A stretch of DNA of 64,000 nucleotides from Marvinbryantia formatexigens DSM 14469. GTDB lineage: Bacteria; Bacillota; Clostridia; Lachnospirales; Lachnospiraceae. This document shows, piece after piece, positions 44,300 to 54,142 of the stretch. Location: contig NZ_CP102268.1 in the NCBI RefSeq assembly GCF_025148285.1, positions 1,848,001 through 1,912,000 on the forward strand. Reading direction: 5' to 3'. The first letter of the stretch is position 1. Each line of letters begins with the position of its first letter. The position numbers and the translations under genes are program-made. The notes under the pieces were generated by a model that worked only from the letters and a program-made list of their open reading frames with translations, was not told where the DNA came from and ran no database searches.

Positions 44300-45046
44300 T
44301 CACACTCTCCGCTTCTTATCCATCATCTTACAAAACACCACCGCCACCGCTGTGCTCACCGCCGTAGCCAGAATTCCCGGTCCGACGATTGCCGTGGGGT
44401 TCACACTGCCATACTGCGCCCGATAGGCTATAATATTCACTGGAATAAGCTGCAGCGACGAGATATTCAGTATCAGAAACGTACACATCTCATTGCTGGC
44501 AACTCCTGGCGGCATCCCGCCTCTTTCCCACCTGCAGCGGCCATTCTTTTTATGTGCTGTACTGCCTTGTACCACTCCGCTTTGTACCACACTGCTTTGT
44601 GCCATATCAGCCGATTTTTTCTCCCATCCGTTATGTATTATATCTGCCTCTGTCTTTCCGGCAGCGTCCCTTCTTCTCTCCTCCTCCAGTTTCTCCAGCT
44701 CCTCCATCGCTTTCAGTCCCGCCGGTGTCGCTGCCCAGCCAAGCCCCAGCACATTCGCAATAATATTCATACTGATTTGCTGATTTGCCGGATGGTCTGA
44801 CGGAATGCGTGGAAACATGAAACGGATGAAGGGAGCAATCGCTCTGGTCATGCCCGCGACGATGCCGCTCTCCTCCGCTATTTTCATAAGTCCTGTCCAA
44901 AGCGACATCACGCCCGCCATTGTAATGCAAAGCGTCACAGCCTCTTTTGCCGAAGACAACGCCGCATCCGCCACCTCCTGCATGGTTCCGTTCATTGCTC
45001 CGTATAAAATTCCGACAACAATCATCCCGCCCCACAAAAAATTCAT
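44300..45046 (-). CDS. spmA: Spore maturation protein A with an internal insertion
   Basis: 248-residue membrane protein of the nucleoside-recognition (Gate) family, needed in Bacillus for spore core dehydration. It starts MNFLWGGMIVVGILYGAMNGTMQEVADAALSSA, and contains LWTGLMKIAEESGIV, FPRIPSDHPANQQISMNIIANVLGLGWAATPAGLKAME and ASNEMCTFLILNISSLQLIP, all SpmA-like. Residues 121-183 are a hydrophilic, repeat-containing insertion (SSVVQSGVVQGS) absent from standard SpmA, which is about 190-200 residues. spmB, normally next, is not in this window; the AlbA_2 gene and a partial spmA copy follow instead. The 3' part is duplicated at 41866-42321. Confidence 0.88.
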   Translation of the reverse strand: MNFLWGGMIVVGILYGAMNGTMQEVADAALSSAKEAVTLCITMAGVMSLWTGLMKIAEESGIVAGMTRAIAPFIRFMFPRIPSDHPANQQISMNIIANVLGLGWAATPAGLKAMEELEKLEEERRRDAAGKTEADIIHNGWEKKSADMAQSSVVQSGVVQGSTAHKKNGRCRWERGGMPPGVASNEMCTFLILNISSLQLIPVNIIAYRAQYGSVNPTAIVGPGILATAVSTAVAVVFCKMMDKKRRV

Positions 45047-45114
45047 AGCATTCCCCGCGCGCCATACTCTTTATATTCTATGCGTTATCGCCTGCTCCGA
45101 TGCATCACCTGCCG

Positions 45115-46335
45115 TCAGTTTTCCCTCTCCAGATAATAACTCACAATTTCCTGTTCCAGCTTTACATTTTCCTTAAGCATATACTCCACAGTATCTTTAT
45201 AAGCCTCTTTTTCCTGCAATGTTTTCAGCCGCCTCCTGTCGGACGGCTTCAGCTTCTGCAGGCAGGCGGCAAACCGTTCGTCCTGAAGTTGTCCGACAGA
45301 CATATATTTCATTTTAAACGGTATTTCTGTTATGCGGCAGAGATGTTCGTGAATAAAGAAGCCTCCCGCATCGATATCCCCAAAGTGACTCCAGGAAAGC
45401 CCCGGATTATCCCGCCAGACCTTTTTGATAAAGTCCCTCTGATAGCGTGTGGCATAGCCGCCGAGATAAAACACCACCATATTTCCTGCCGGACAGCGCA
45501 GATAAGACGTCTTATTTTCCACCGTCAAAAATTCCTGCGCCCCGGTTTCCACCCGCTCTATTTCCGGCACCTCATCTGCAGCAAATTCAATTCCATTCTC
45601 CAGCGCGCCAACCTCCAGCACCTGCCCCTTCCGGTAAATGGTACAGTTTCCTTTCATGCACAGGCGCTGCGCCTCCTTCCGGATATGATACTGCTCCAGA
45701 ATTTCATCCGGCAGTTCTCCTTCGCCGCACGGCTTTTTCAGATAATTGCGCAGCAGACGGCATACTGTATCCATCGTATTTTCTTCAAAATATTTCGAAG
45801 AACCATAAATCAGCATGGAAGCTTCCCGGACATATAGCTCCTGCTTATTGTTTTCTACAAATATCAGTGCCTTCAGAACGTCTTCCTTCTGCGCATAATT
45901 TTTCGGCAGGCGCCGCTGCTTCAGGTCCTCCTGCATCCTCGCACATTCCATTGCCGCTGCCGGGGAGCATTGCCCATATTTCTCAATAAGGTTCCTTACA
46001 TATGCTAGCTTTGCTTCCTTTGTCTCATATCCGCAAGTATCATTCAGGTACTGTTCAACCTCTGTTATACGGTCATCGTTTAAATAAACCGCCGCTATCT
46101 CATACCCAAACCCCTTCATCTCATACGTGACAAAGCCACGGCGCTCACACGCCCGGACCGCCTCGCCAATCGCTTCTATTATCGCAAAGTCACCATCATT
46201 ATCACAGTATTTTGTATACAACTGTGACGGTTTTATCTGTGTGCGTCGCTTTATCCGGTTTGTCCCGGCATCCTTTTTACTCTTTCGATATTTCTCCGTC
46301 AGCAGCTTCAGAAGCTGCCCCTCATAATCCATCAT
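45115..46335 (-). CDS. jetD: Wadjet nuclease subunit JetD
   Basis: Toprim-domain nuclease (DUF2220-like) of 406 residues that cuts plasmid DNA extruded by JetABC. Toprim residues are visible in LTVENKTSYLRC (catalytic Glu) and HFGDIDAGGFFI (Asp-x-Asp). The N-terminal DNA-binding arm contains KYRKSKKDAGTNRIKRRTQIKPSQL. The start MMDYEGQLLKLL at 46335 is preferred (AGGTG before it); an ATG at 46377 would overlap jetC by 26 bp but has no site. Last gene of jetABCD. Confidence 0.9.
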   Translation of the reverse strand: MMDYEGQLLKLLTEKYRKSKKDAGTNRIKRRTQIKPSQLYTKYCDNDGDFAIIEAIGEAVRACERRGFVTYEMKGFGYEIAAVYLNDDRITEVEQYLNDTCGYETKEAKLAYVRNLIEKYGQCSPAAAMECARMQEDLKQRRLPKNYAQKEDVLKALIFVENNKQELYVREASMLIYGSSKYFEENTMDTVCRLLRNYLKKPCGEGELPDEILEQYHIRKEAQRLCMKGNCTIYRKGQVLEVGALENGIEFAADEVPEIERVETGAQEFLTVENKTSYLRCPAGNMVVFYLGGYATRYQRDFIKKVWRDNPGLSWSHFGDIDAGGFFIHEHLCRITEIPFKMKYMSVGQLQDERFAACLQKLKPSDRRRLKTLQEKEAYKDTVEYMLKENVKLEQEIVSYYLEREN

Positions 46336-46351
46336 TTCCCCGCACCTGTCC

Positions 46352-49300
46352 TCAAATGCTTTCTCCGCCGCTGCCATGCCGCTTCAGACCAGCATACTTC
46401 TTATCATCGTGAAACTGTATGATTCCAAGCTGCATATTGTCCGCGCTGACACGAAGCACCGGCAATATTACCTCCGATTCGTTTCCAATCGTCTCGGTCT
46501 TATCCGGCGCACAGAAAATCACCTGCAGATTCTGGCTTCTCATAAATTCCAGCATCACTTTTACATTTCCCGGATCCATCTTGGCAAATGGCTCGTCAAT
46601 AAAAATCAACCGTGTCGAATTCACTTTTTCATTATATATCATAAGCAGTGCGGAAAGCAGAATCAGCAGATACGGTATCTGCACCTCCGCTCCCGAATTA
46701 TACCCGGTCTGCCTGGACAATTTCGCATGATTAAGAATCTGATTGGTAATCAGTATCTCATACGTCATATAGTTCCGGTAATCAGCAAACCGTTCGATTG
46801 CTTCCACATTATTTTTTGCGATAATGCGGTTAATGATATTTTTCATGTCGTTCTCCAGCTCCTGCTCCTCCTCACTGGAATACGAGCTGAACATGCCCAG
46901 AACCATCTGCCCGCCGTCCCCGCCGAACTGCTCTCTCTCGTTTAGATACTTGGCATATTCAATAATTCTGGCGTAATCCGACATGTCCTTTACAAAATGC
47001 ACATCAAACTGATATTTTGCAGAAAACTGCAGACGTGCAAGCTCCTGGTTAATCGCTTTCAAGTCCTCCATTGCCTTGTTACAGGAACGCAGAATCGTTA
47101 AAACAAACTCGTTTTTAAAGATACTCTCGTACCGCCTTGTCTGTTCTTCCAGCTTCTGTCGGATTTCCTGCAGGTCATCCATCCAGATTTTCGCTTTGCG
47201 CGCTTCATAAACACTGCGGTATTCCAGCCCCATCGGCAACCAGCTCTCCTCCGTTCTTTTTCCATTGTACAGTCCCTGCTGCACCGCAATATCCTTCTCG
47301 TATTCCGCAATTTTTTCCCGGACACGTCTCCTGGTAAGCGGCGCGCTCAGACCGCCCGCTCCCTTTTCCCCGTTTGCCAGGTACCGGTCATACGCCTGCG
47401 TCGCCTTCTGCACCGCGCTGTACTGCGTAATCTGGTATTCTTCAAACTGTTTCTCATCCTCGGCAAGCTTTTCTTCCCTGCTTCCCAGGCTGCTCTCCAG
47501 AATCTGAAGCTGCGATGTCATCTGACTTTTTATATCAAGCTGCCTGGTTCTTTCACGCCGGATTGCCCCCAGCTCATCCTGCAGCTTTCCCCGCAGCTGG
47601 TTCATTTCTACAAATTCCCGGTTGTTTTTCTGGGCGTCTTTCAGCTTCTTCAGATTCTCCTCAGACCCTCGCGCCTTATCCGCCGCCGTCTGATACGCCT
47701 GGTAAGCATCGTACTGATACCCCGAAAAAAGCTCCAGATTCATTTTCAGGCGCTCCTTCACAGCCCGCTGCGCTTCCTGCCTCTCAAGCAATTCCTTTTT
47801 CTGAGCCTTTAGCTGCTCTGTTTCTTTTTCTGCCCGCTGCTGATTCAGCTTAAACGTTTCCTGTCCGAGATAATAATACTGTATACGGTCGAAACGCAGA
47901 AAATAACCATCCATAGCAACCGCCACACGTCCTTCCGCGGAAATGGCGTTTTCATAATTTTTTACTTCATCTATCGCGACTGCCCGCATATGCCCAAGCT
48001 GATAGTCAAAATACTTACGCGCTACCGGATTCTTTATCGTCAAAAACCGCGCAGCAGAATTATCCAGCGGCGTTACCTGTTTTTTCATTAAAAGCTTTGT
48101 GTTAAACAAGTGCGCGTATCTGTTCTTCGAACGGTTCAGCACCTCATCGGCAATATCATAATACTCCGGTTCCACCAGTATGGTATAACGGCGTCTGCCA
48201 AGAAACGCTTCCACCGCGTTACGCCAGCGCTCATCCGTCAGACCGATTACGTACTCACAGGCAAACTTCGCCTCCGAAGCTATTTTCCGGCTCGCAAACT
48301 CTTTGTTAATTTCTTCTTTCAGCTTTACATAATCCGGAATCTGACTGTAGGCATTTCTGTTTTTCCGGCAGGCTTCCAGAATCTCTATCTGCACTTGAAT
48401 CTTTTTCTCAATTTCCGCCTTCAGAACTCCAAGCCCGGATAATTCTCCGACCGCCTGCTCATATGCCTCCGTAATCTGCTCCTTCAGCCGCAGGACCGCC
48501 TCTTCTTTTTCCGCCGCAGTATACTCTCCCGACGTAAGAGAAGCCAGAATGTGCTTTTTCTTCACCTCCGTACGTTTCTCCATCAGAATGTGCATCATCC
48601 CGTTCACCTGCGTCTGAAAGCTGTCCAACCGTTTTTTCTCCGCCATCAGCAGCTTCTTCTCTTTTTCCAGTGCACGAAAAACCTCTTCCTCCTGCCGTAT
48701 CAGTTTCATACAGTCAAGCTGGTCAAGACTGCTCTCCACTTCACGGAGTCTCTTTTGCTGCTCTTCTTCCCGCCCGGAAAGCGTCTCCAGAAGCTTTTCC
48801 GCTTCCTCCTTACGGCTCTGGGAAAGACGTACATCCTGCCGCAGACGTTCCATCTCCTCCCGCAGCTCTCTGATACTCTTGTATACAATTTTTATGTCAT
48901 CTATCAGCAGCAGATTCTTCTGCGCATCATAACCGTCAAGCAGCTTCAGTATCTCCTCCAGCTCCGCAATTTCCATCTGGATAGCCGTAAATGTGCCATT
49001 CAGCCGCTCGATATTTTCCTTCGCTTCAATTAACTTCGTAAAATCCACCGGTCTGTTTTCCAGAACGCTTTCACGTATAAACTGGTCAATTTTTGCGTCC
49101 GGGTCGTAAGACATAATTCCCCGCAGCTTGCGCAGATATGTCGCTGTCTGTGAGCCGGTCAGCTTCAGACCGGTCATCTGTGTAAATTTTCCGATACCGG
49201 CTTCCTTATTCAGCAATGTAACCCCATATTTCTTCTGGAACCGCCTGGCATCGTACGGTTTCTTTTTCTTGTTCTCCTCATACAGATGCTCTGTTTCCTC

Positions 49301-49699
49301 CAGTGTGCACCGGTCCATCACATAACGGTAGGACTGGATATTATTGGACACGCCCGTCTCCAGAATCGTTCCGAGCAGAAAACTTTTCTCCAATACATCA
49401 TCGTAATATTCCAGTACAATATGACTGTATACATTCGGCACTTTATCCGCCGGGCGCATATAGGTCTTTGCCGTCGCGTCCAGAAGCCCGCGCGTATAGG
49501 ATGACAATGTTCTGCTGCCCCGGTTTTCCGATGATTTATTAAAAACAGTGTCCCCATACGCCGCATACTTTATTGCATCCAGCATAACCGATTTGCCGTT
49601 CCCGTTCTTTCCGGCAATCAGCGTAAAAATGCCAACCGGCGCTGTCACATTTGAAAATGCATACCAGTTAATCAGCCGTACCTTTTTTAAAAGTATCAT
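46352..49699 (-). CDS. jetC: Wadjet SMC-like ATPase JetC
   Basis: 1115-residue MukB/SMC-like motor. Walker A is AGKNGNGKS (29-37), following LINWYAFSNVTAPVGIFTL. Long coiled coils flank a hinge-like middle (SKRIA…VEPEYYDIADEVLNRSKNRYAHLF). The C-terminal head has the signature region GYNSGAEVQIPYLLILLSALLM and Walker B RLIFIDEPFAKMD. It extrudes DNA loops and detects small circular plasmids in complex with JetA and JetB. It overlaps jetB by 4 bp. Confidence 0.95.
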   Translation of the reverse strand: MILLKKVRLINWYAFSNVTAPVGIFTLIAGKNGNGKSVMLDAIKYAAYGDTVFNKSSENRGSRTLSSYTRGLLDATAKTYMRPADKVPNVYSHIVLEYYDDVLEKSFLLGTILETGVSNNIQSYRYVMDRCTLEETEHLYEENKKKKPYDARRFQKKYGVTLLNKEAGIGKFTQMTGLKLTGSQTATYLRKLRGIMSYDPDAKIDQFIRESVLENRPVDFTKLIEAKENIERLNGTFTAIQMEIAELEEILKLLDGYDAQKNLLLIDDIKIVYKSIRELREEMERLRQDVRLSQSRKEEAEKLLETLSGREEEQQKRLREVESSLDQLDCMKLIRQEEEVFRALEKEKKLLMAEKKRLDSFQTQVNGMMHILMEKRTEVKKKHILASLTSGEYTAAEKEEAVLRLKEQITEAYEQAVGELSGLGVLKAEIEKKIQVQIEILEACRKNRNAYSQIPDYVKLKEEINKEFASRKIASEAKFACEYVIGLTDERWRNAVEAFLGRRRYTILVEPEYYDIADEVLNRSKNRYAHLFNTKLLMKKQVTPLDNSAARFLTIKNPVARKYFDYQLGHMRAVAIDEVKNYENAISAEGRVAVAMDGYFLRFDRIQYYYLGQETFKLNQQRAEKETEQLKAQKKELLERQEAQRAVKERLKMNLELFSGYQYDAYQAYQTAADKARGSEENLKKLKDAQKNNREFVEMNQLRGKLQDELGAIRRERTRQLDIKSQMTSQLQILESSLGSREEKLAEDEKQFEEYQITQYSAVQKATQAYDRYLANGEKGAGGLSAPLTRRRVREKIAEYEKDIAVQQGLYNGKRTEESWLPMGLEYRSVYEARKAKIWMDDLQEIRQKLEEQTRRYESIFKNEFVLTILRSCNKAMEDLKAINQELARLQFSAKYQFDVHFVKDMSDYARIIEYAKYLNEREQFGGDGGQMVLGMFSSYSSEEEQELENDMKNIINRIIAKNNVEAIERFADYRNYMTYEILITNQILNHAKLSRQTGYNSGAEVQIPYLLILLSALLMIYNEKVNSTRLIFIDEPFAKMDPGNVKVMLEFMRSQNLQVIFCAPDKTETIGNESEVILPVLRVSADNMQLGIIQFHDDKKYAGLKRHGSGGESI

Positions 49700-50346
49700 T
49701 CGTCGTCCTCCCCAAAATTTTCCGTCTCCGCTTCCGGAGGATTTTCGTTTTCTTCCTCCTCATCCTCTGTATGCAGGTATTCATCCGCCACTGCTTTAAA
49801 TTGCGGAATATCCCAGCCAAACTGCAGGGATGGATACAGACGGATTTTTGCATCCTCTCCGTTCTCTTCTTCGTCATAATCTATCAGATTATATTTCTTA
49901 AACAGCTTAAACGCCGCTTTCAGCTCTGCGCTTACCAACTGCAGCCCAAATGACTTCAGCTTATCGATCAAATCCCCTCTGGTAATAAAAACGCTTTCAT
50001 CATAACCCAGGTTTTCCAGATAAGTCTCCCATAAAGCCAGCAGAAGGTGGTACTGTATACCCGAAAACGTAACAATGTTTGCGCGTTTCAGCCCTACCGT
50101 TTCCGCATCCGCCTCATTTACCGTCAGCATGGCAAGCTCACACTTTTCATCAACCAGAACATCATAACCTATCATCCGCAGATAATCCGAGACATCCTGC
50201 CGGTTGGATTCCTTTGCCAGAAACGCATACAGTCTTTCTTCTTTCTCTTTGAGAAGGAATGTAGATTCCAGCAGTCTGCGGATACACCGCTTAAACAGGA
50301 TAAAATTATCCTCTTTCACTGTGATCTGTAAATTGATATCACTCAT
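49696..50346 (-). CDS. jetB: Wadjet MukE-like subunit JetB
   Basis: 216-residue kite-type winged-helix subunit: LRMIGYDVLVDEKCELAMLTVNEADAETVGLKRANIVTFSGIQYHLLLALWETYLENLG is the common 'second-line' core of JetB/MukE-like proteins. The C-terminus is very acidic (EDEEEENENPPEAETENFGEDDE). It links JetA to the JetC heads. 4-bp overlaps with both neighbours indicate coupled translation. Confidence 0.88.
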   Translation of the reverse strand: MSDINLQITVKEDNFILFKRCIRRLLESTFLLKEKEERLYAFLAKESNRQDVSDYLRMIGYDVLVDEKCELAMLTVNEADAETVGLKRANIVTFSGIQYHLLLALWETYLENLGYDESVFITRGDLIDKLKSFGLQLVSAELKAAFKLFKKYNLIDYDEEENGEDAKIRLYPSLQFGWDIPQFKAVADEYLHTEDEEEENENPPEAETENFGEDDE

Positions 50347-51770
50347 ACTGTCTGTCCCCTCCGCTCCTTTTTCTTAATCCGTATATTGCTGATGCGCGCA
50401 ACCTCCGTCTCTGTCATTCCCTCTCCAAATTCCACTTCGTAGGGAAATCCCACGCTACCGGAATAAATGATACTGGCGGCCGCCATCATCGCGTCATCTC
50501 TGGTATGAATTGCCATCTCGCTGACCGCCAGCCCGTTTTCCGGAAACGACAGCCCATCCAGATAACCTCTGACCGTTTCCATACTATATCTGTCCGGCGT
50601 TTCTTTCAGAAGCTCATCCGTCAGCCGCTGTTTTTCTTCCTGCGAAAGCTCTTCCCGCTCAATCGCCGCATTTTCTGTATTTGGTTTCGCCTTTCTCCTC
50701 CGCTCAAAGGATTTCCGGCTCACATAGCCCATACTTCTCAGTTTAAAACATTCCGACAGCCCGTTTAAGAGCTTCTCCCGCTCTTCTTCCTTCATGCTGC
50801 GCATCTGCAGAAGCAACCGGTTGAGATACTGCTGGAGATTTGTATGATTACTCAGCACCATCATCATTCTTGTTGAATATAGATTGTAATAGGTATTAAT
50901 CCTCTTATCAATATAGGACATTTCCTTCTCATATTCCATATTGATAAAGCTGTCCAGCTCCCCAAACTGGCGGTCCACGACTTCGCGCGCCGTAACCGGG
51001 TCGACGTTCTTCAGCTCCATATATTCTTCCGCCATGCGGTCATACAGCTCCGACTTTTTTATGCGCATAAGCATCCGGTCGATTCCCGCAATGTATCCCG
51101 GAATCAGCCCGCTTCTTTTGATAAAAAAGTAATCGTTAAAAAACCTGTCCAGCATTTCATCCTTCATCAGAAATTGTCCAAACCCGTTCGCGTCCTCAAT
51201 TTCCATAACAGCATGCATAATCGTCCGGATACTGTCCTTCAGCACCAGCAGCTCATTTTTCAAATCGCATTCATTTTCAACCAGCGGGACACAGATATTA
51301 GAATAAGGGCGTATCGCCCTGGCACTGTCTTTTTCAAGAGAGGACTTTAAGATTTCGTACATAGAAAAGATGTGATTCGTAATTGCGCCGCTCGCATCAC
51401 GGTCAAAAATTTTGTGCAGCGCATCCACCAGCTTTCTGCAATAAGATGATACCGAAGCAATATTATCTCCTGTTCTGCCAATTTCTTTTGGCGTAATCCA
51501 CCCGCAGCTCCGGAAATAGCGCAGAATAACAGACGCATTCTCCGGTGACGACCGCTGACTGCTGATTTCTTCTCCAATATTCTCCGTTTCGATTGCATAC
51601 ATGCTGTTTTGCAGATATATAATCAGGCAGTTTCTTGCATCCGTCTCATACAGCACCGGAATCTCCTTTGATTTATCAATGAGCTGTTGTATACACGCAA
51701 AATAAAGCTCACGATTTCGGCAGCAGAACGGATTAAAAAATTTGTCGCTGATATTTTCAAAAACCGGCAT
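50343..51770 (-). CDS. jetA: Wadjet kleisin-like subunit JetA
   Basis: 475-residue MukF/kleisin-like protein, closest to the JetA family with DUF5716 found in Clostridia. It starts MPVFENISDKFFNPFCCRNRELYFACIQQLIDKSKE after AAGGAG. An N-terminal winged helix (VILRYFRSCGWITPKEIGRTGDNIASVSSYCRKLVDALHKIF) is followed by a helical middle and C-terminal domain. It is the first gene of jetABCD. The variant Wadjet type (II or III) is not decided from sequence alone. Confidence 0.88.
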   Translation of the reverse strand: MPVFENISDKFFNPFCCRNRELYFACIQQLIDKSKEIPVLYETDARNCLIIYLQNSMYAIETENIGEEISSQRSSPENASVILRYFRSCGWITPKEIGRTGDNIASVSSYCRKLVDALHKIFDRDASGAITNHIFSMYEILKSSLEKDSARAIRPYSNICVPLVENECDLKNELLVLKDSIRTIMHAVMEIEDANGFGQFLMKDEMLDRFFNDYFFIKRSGLIPGYIAGIDRMLMRIKKSELYDRMAEEYMELKNVDPVTAREVVDRQFGELDSFINMEYEKEMSYIDKRINTYYNLYSTRMMMVLSNHTNLQQYLNRLLLQMRSMKEEEREKLLNGLSECFKLRSMGYVSRKSFERRRKAKPNTENAAIEREELSQEEKQRLTDELLKETPDRYSMETVRGYLDGLSFPENGLAVSEMAIHTRDDAMMAAASIIYSGSVGFPYEVEFGEGMTETEVARISNIRIKKKERRGQTV

Positions 51771-51884
51771 TTGTATCTCCTTTATATTTTTAATAGATTT
51801 CCTTCGCTTTCCAATTTATACTCAGTCTGCCATCTCTCCTGCCAGACAGCAATACATTGCTTTTGCTCATTTTGTCTGCGGTTC

Positions 51885-53033
51885 TCATTTCCATATCCTG
51901 TGAAACCGCTCAAATAGCACTGTGATAAATCGCGCTGACAGCAAAACAGCCAGCAACGCGCTCACCACAAGTATAAACAGCAGGCACACCGCCGTAGGCA
52001 GTACGGTCTGCATTTTTTCTACGACCGGAACGATTTTCAGCGGGTAGAGAAAAATATAATGCAGAAAATAAACCTGCAGAGTGCGCTCTCCGCACACAGA
52101 TACCGCCAGCTTTTTCTTTGGGATAACCGCAAGCAGGCAATATATCAGAAACGCAGCCGCCGCATAATGCGCCAGCCGCCAGAATACACCATACGCCGGC
52201 TTTGCCAGCAGACCGGTTATGCCCGCGCCGGAAACCGTCCCCGTCATCAGACCGGCTGTCCCGGCTATCCCAGCTGCCGCATCCACCTGCGGATACATAT
52301 TTGCGAAGTTCTCCGCAACCTGCGCATATGCGTCCCCGCGACCATTCAGAAGCGGACGCAGAGCATATAAAAACTCCGGCTGTATGACTGCCGCCAGCAC
52401 AAACAGCAGAATCCCGACCGCGCCCACCGCCCGACAGACAGGCTTCGACACCTTATCCGTCAGCTTCCCGGCATCCATGTGCAGTCCCATCCAGAAAAAC
52501 GGAAAAAATACTATCGTTTTGGAAAGGCACAGAAAATCTCCGATGACACCTGTGTATCCCAGTATACACGCCAGTGCAATATTTGCCGCAAGTATCACAG
52601 GCACATTCCATTTTTTCAGAATAACGCGGCATTTTTCCAAAACATAAGCCATCGCATACCAGAGAGCCATACTGAGCATAAACCACGGGATACCACTTTC
52701 TGAAAGAAGTTGAAAATCAAACGTGCAACGCAGAAGCATGGACGGCAGCCCCAGAAGCAGCTTACATAAAATATACAGCACCAGAAATTCACCCGTCCTT
52801 TTCATCGCACGGCTTTTATCCGAAAGGGCGCTTTTCGCAAACAGACCGCTCACAAATATAAACGCCGGCATATGAAATATATAAATCAATCCGTATAGTC
52901 CGCGTGCTGCCACCGCAAGAGACCCGGAAGCGTTTCCTCCCGGCTCTGTATAAAAATCCGCAAGATGCCCGGCAATCACCAGAACAATCAGCAGAAATTT
53001 CAGATTATCATATGCATACTCGCGCTGCTTCAC
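51885..53033 (-). CDS. Acyltransferase-3 family membrane protein
   Basis: 382-residue polytopic protein, distinct from the three cassette copies. It opens YAYDNLKFLLIVLVIAGHLADFY (family His), then HMPAFIFVSGLFAKSAL and the long loop, typical of fucose 4-O-acetylase-like surface-polymer acyltransferases. It ends LLSARFITVLFERFHRIW. It stands between the Wadjet operon and rsmI, with about 40 bp to rsmI. The substrate is unknown. Confidence 0.85.
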   Translation of the reverse strand: MKQREYAYDNLKFLLIVLVIAGHLADFYTEPGGNASGSLAVAARGLYGLIYIFHMPAFIFVSGLFAKSALSDKSRAMKRTGEFLVLYILCKLLLGLPSMLLRCTFDFQLLSESGIPWFMLSMALWYAMAYVLEKCRVILKKWNVPVILAANIALACILGYTGVIGDFLCLSKTIVFFPFFWMGLHMDAGKLTDKVSKPVCRAVGAVGILLFVLAAVIQPEFLYALRPLLNGRGDAYAQVAENFANMYPQVDAAAGIAGTAGLMTGTVSGAGITGLLAKPAYGVFWRLAHYAAAAFLIYCLLAVIPKKKLAVSVCGERTLQVYFLHYIFLYPLKIVPVVEKMQTVLPTAVCLLFILVVSALLAVLLSARFITVLFERFHRIWK

Positions 53034-53071
53034 ACAGACACCCCCTGTTGGATTTTCCTATTTTAACGCTC

Positions 53072-53914
53072 TTATTTCTCCAGAAGCTCCTGATAAATGT
53101 CTCTTTTTGAAACGCCCCTGTCCTTTGCGACCAGCTTCATTGCTTCTTTTTTATCGATTCCCTGTGACAGGTAATGTTCCATATGCTCCTTCACAGACAG
53201 TTCTTCCCACTTCTTCTGCTCCTCCGCCCGGATAGCATCGCGGCTTTTCCCTTCGATTACCAGCACACACTCTCCCTTCGGTGCGTGCTCCCGGTAATAT
53301 TCCAGAGCCTCCGCCACCGTCGTCTGAAACACCGTCTCATGCTTCTTTGTCAGCTCACGGCATACGGAAATTCCGCGTTCTCCCAGAAATTCCGCCAGCT
53401 CCTCCAGCGTGCGCACCAGACGGTGCGGCGCTTCGTAGAGAATGATCGTGCGCGTTTCCGTCTCCAGCTCCTTCAGAATTTCCTGACGTTCCTTCTTCTC
53501 CGTCGGCAGAAATGCCTCAAAGCAAAATCTGCGCGTGGGCAGCCCGGAAAGTGTCAGCGCCGTCACGCAGGCGCAGGCGCCCGGAAGGGATGTCACCTCC
53601 ACGCCCGCCTCATAGCACATGCGCACCAGTTCCTCTCCCGGATCGGAAATGCCCGGCGTCCCCGCATCTGTAATCAGTGCAACCGTTTTCCCGCTCTGCA
53701 TCTGACGGATAAGGTCCTTCCCCTTCTCAATTTTATTGTATTCATGATAGCTCGTCATCGGCGTCTTAATATCAAAATGATTCAGAAGCTTAATACTGTT
53801 GCGGGTATCCTCCGCCGCAATCAGATCCGCCTCCTGCAGGGTGCGCAGCACACGCAGCGTCATATCCTCCAGATTCCCGATTGGTGTCGCACATAAATAT
53901 AATTTCCCCGCCAT
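53072..53914 (-). CDS. rsmI: 16S rRNA (cytidine-1402-2'-O)-methyltransferase RsmI
   Basis: 280-residue tetrapyrrole-methylase-fold enzyme that 2'-O-methylates C1402 of 16S rRNA with SAM. The start MAGKLYLCATPIGNLEDMTLRVLR at 53914 follows GGGAGG. Signatures are AEDTRNSIKLLNHFDI, LITDAGTPGISDPGEELV, SGLPTRRFCFEAFLPTEKKER and LYEAPHRLVRTLEEL. The C-terminal tail GVSKRDIYQELLE is typical of Gram-positive RsmI. It is part of a housekeeping run with the methyltransferase gene upstream. Confidence 0.97.
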   Translation of the reverse strand: MAGKLYLCATPIGNLEDMTLRVLRTLQEADLIAAEDTRNSIKLLNHFDIKTPMTSYHEYNKIEKGKDLIRQMQSGKTVALITDAGTPGISDPGEELVRMCYEAGVEVTSLPGACACVTALTLSGLPTRRFCFEAFLPTEKKERQEILKELETETRTIILYEAPHRLVRTLEELAEFLGERGISVCRELTKKHETVFQTTVAEALEYYREHAPKGECVLVIEGKSRDAIRAEEQKKWEELSVKEHMEHYLSQGIDKKEAMKLVAKDRGVSKRDIYQELLEK

Positions 53915-54142
53915 GTCAGCCTCCCTGTCCGCAGCAGTTTTCTGCCGCTCCAAATTCCTGTCTCCCGCCATTTCCGTGATGCCTGCCGGTCGCCCTTTCC
54001 CGCACCATAGCCCCGTGCTTCCCGTCTCCGTTCCGCATTTCGCGCTGCAGCCTTTATTTACGTCTTCCCCGTTTCACTTTTCCGCGCCACAGCCTTTTAA
54101 CGCCTGCAGCAGTTCCGTTGCCCGTAGCAGCCGCATTATTCT

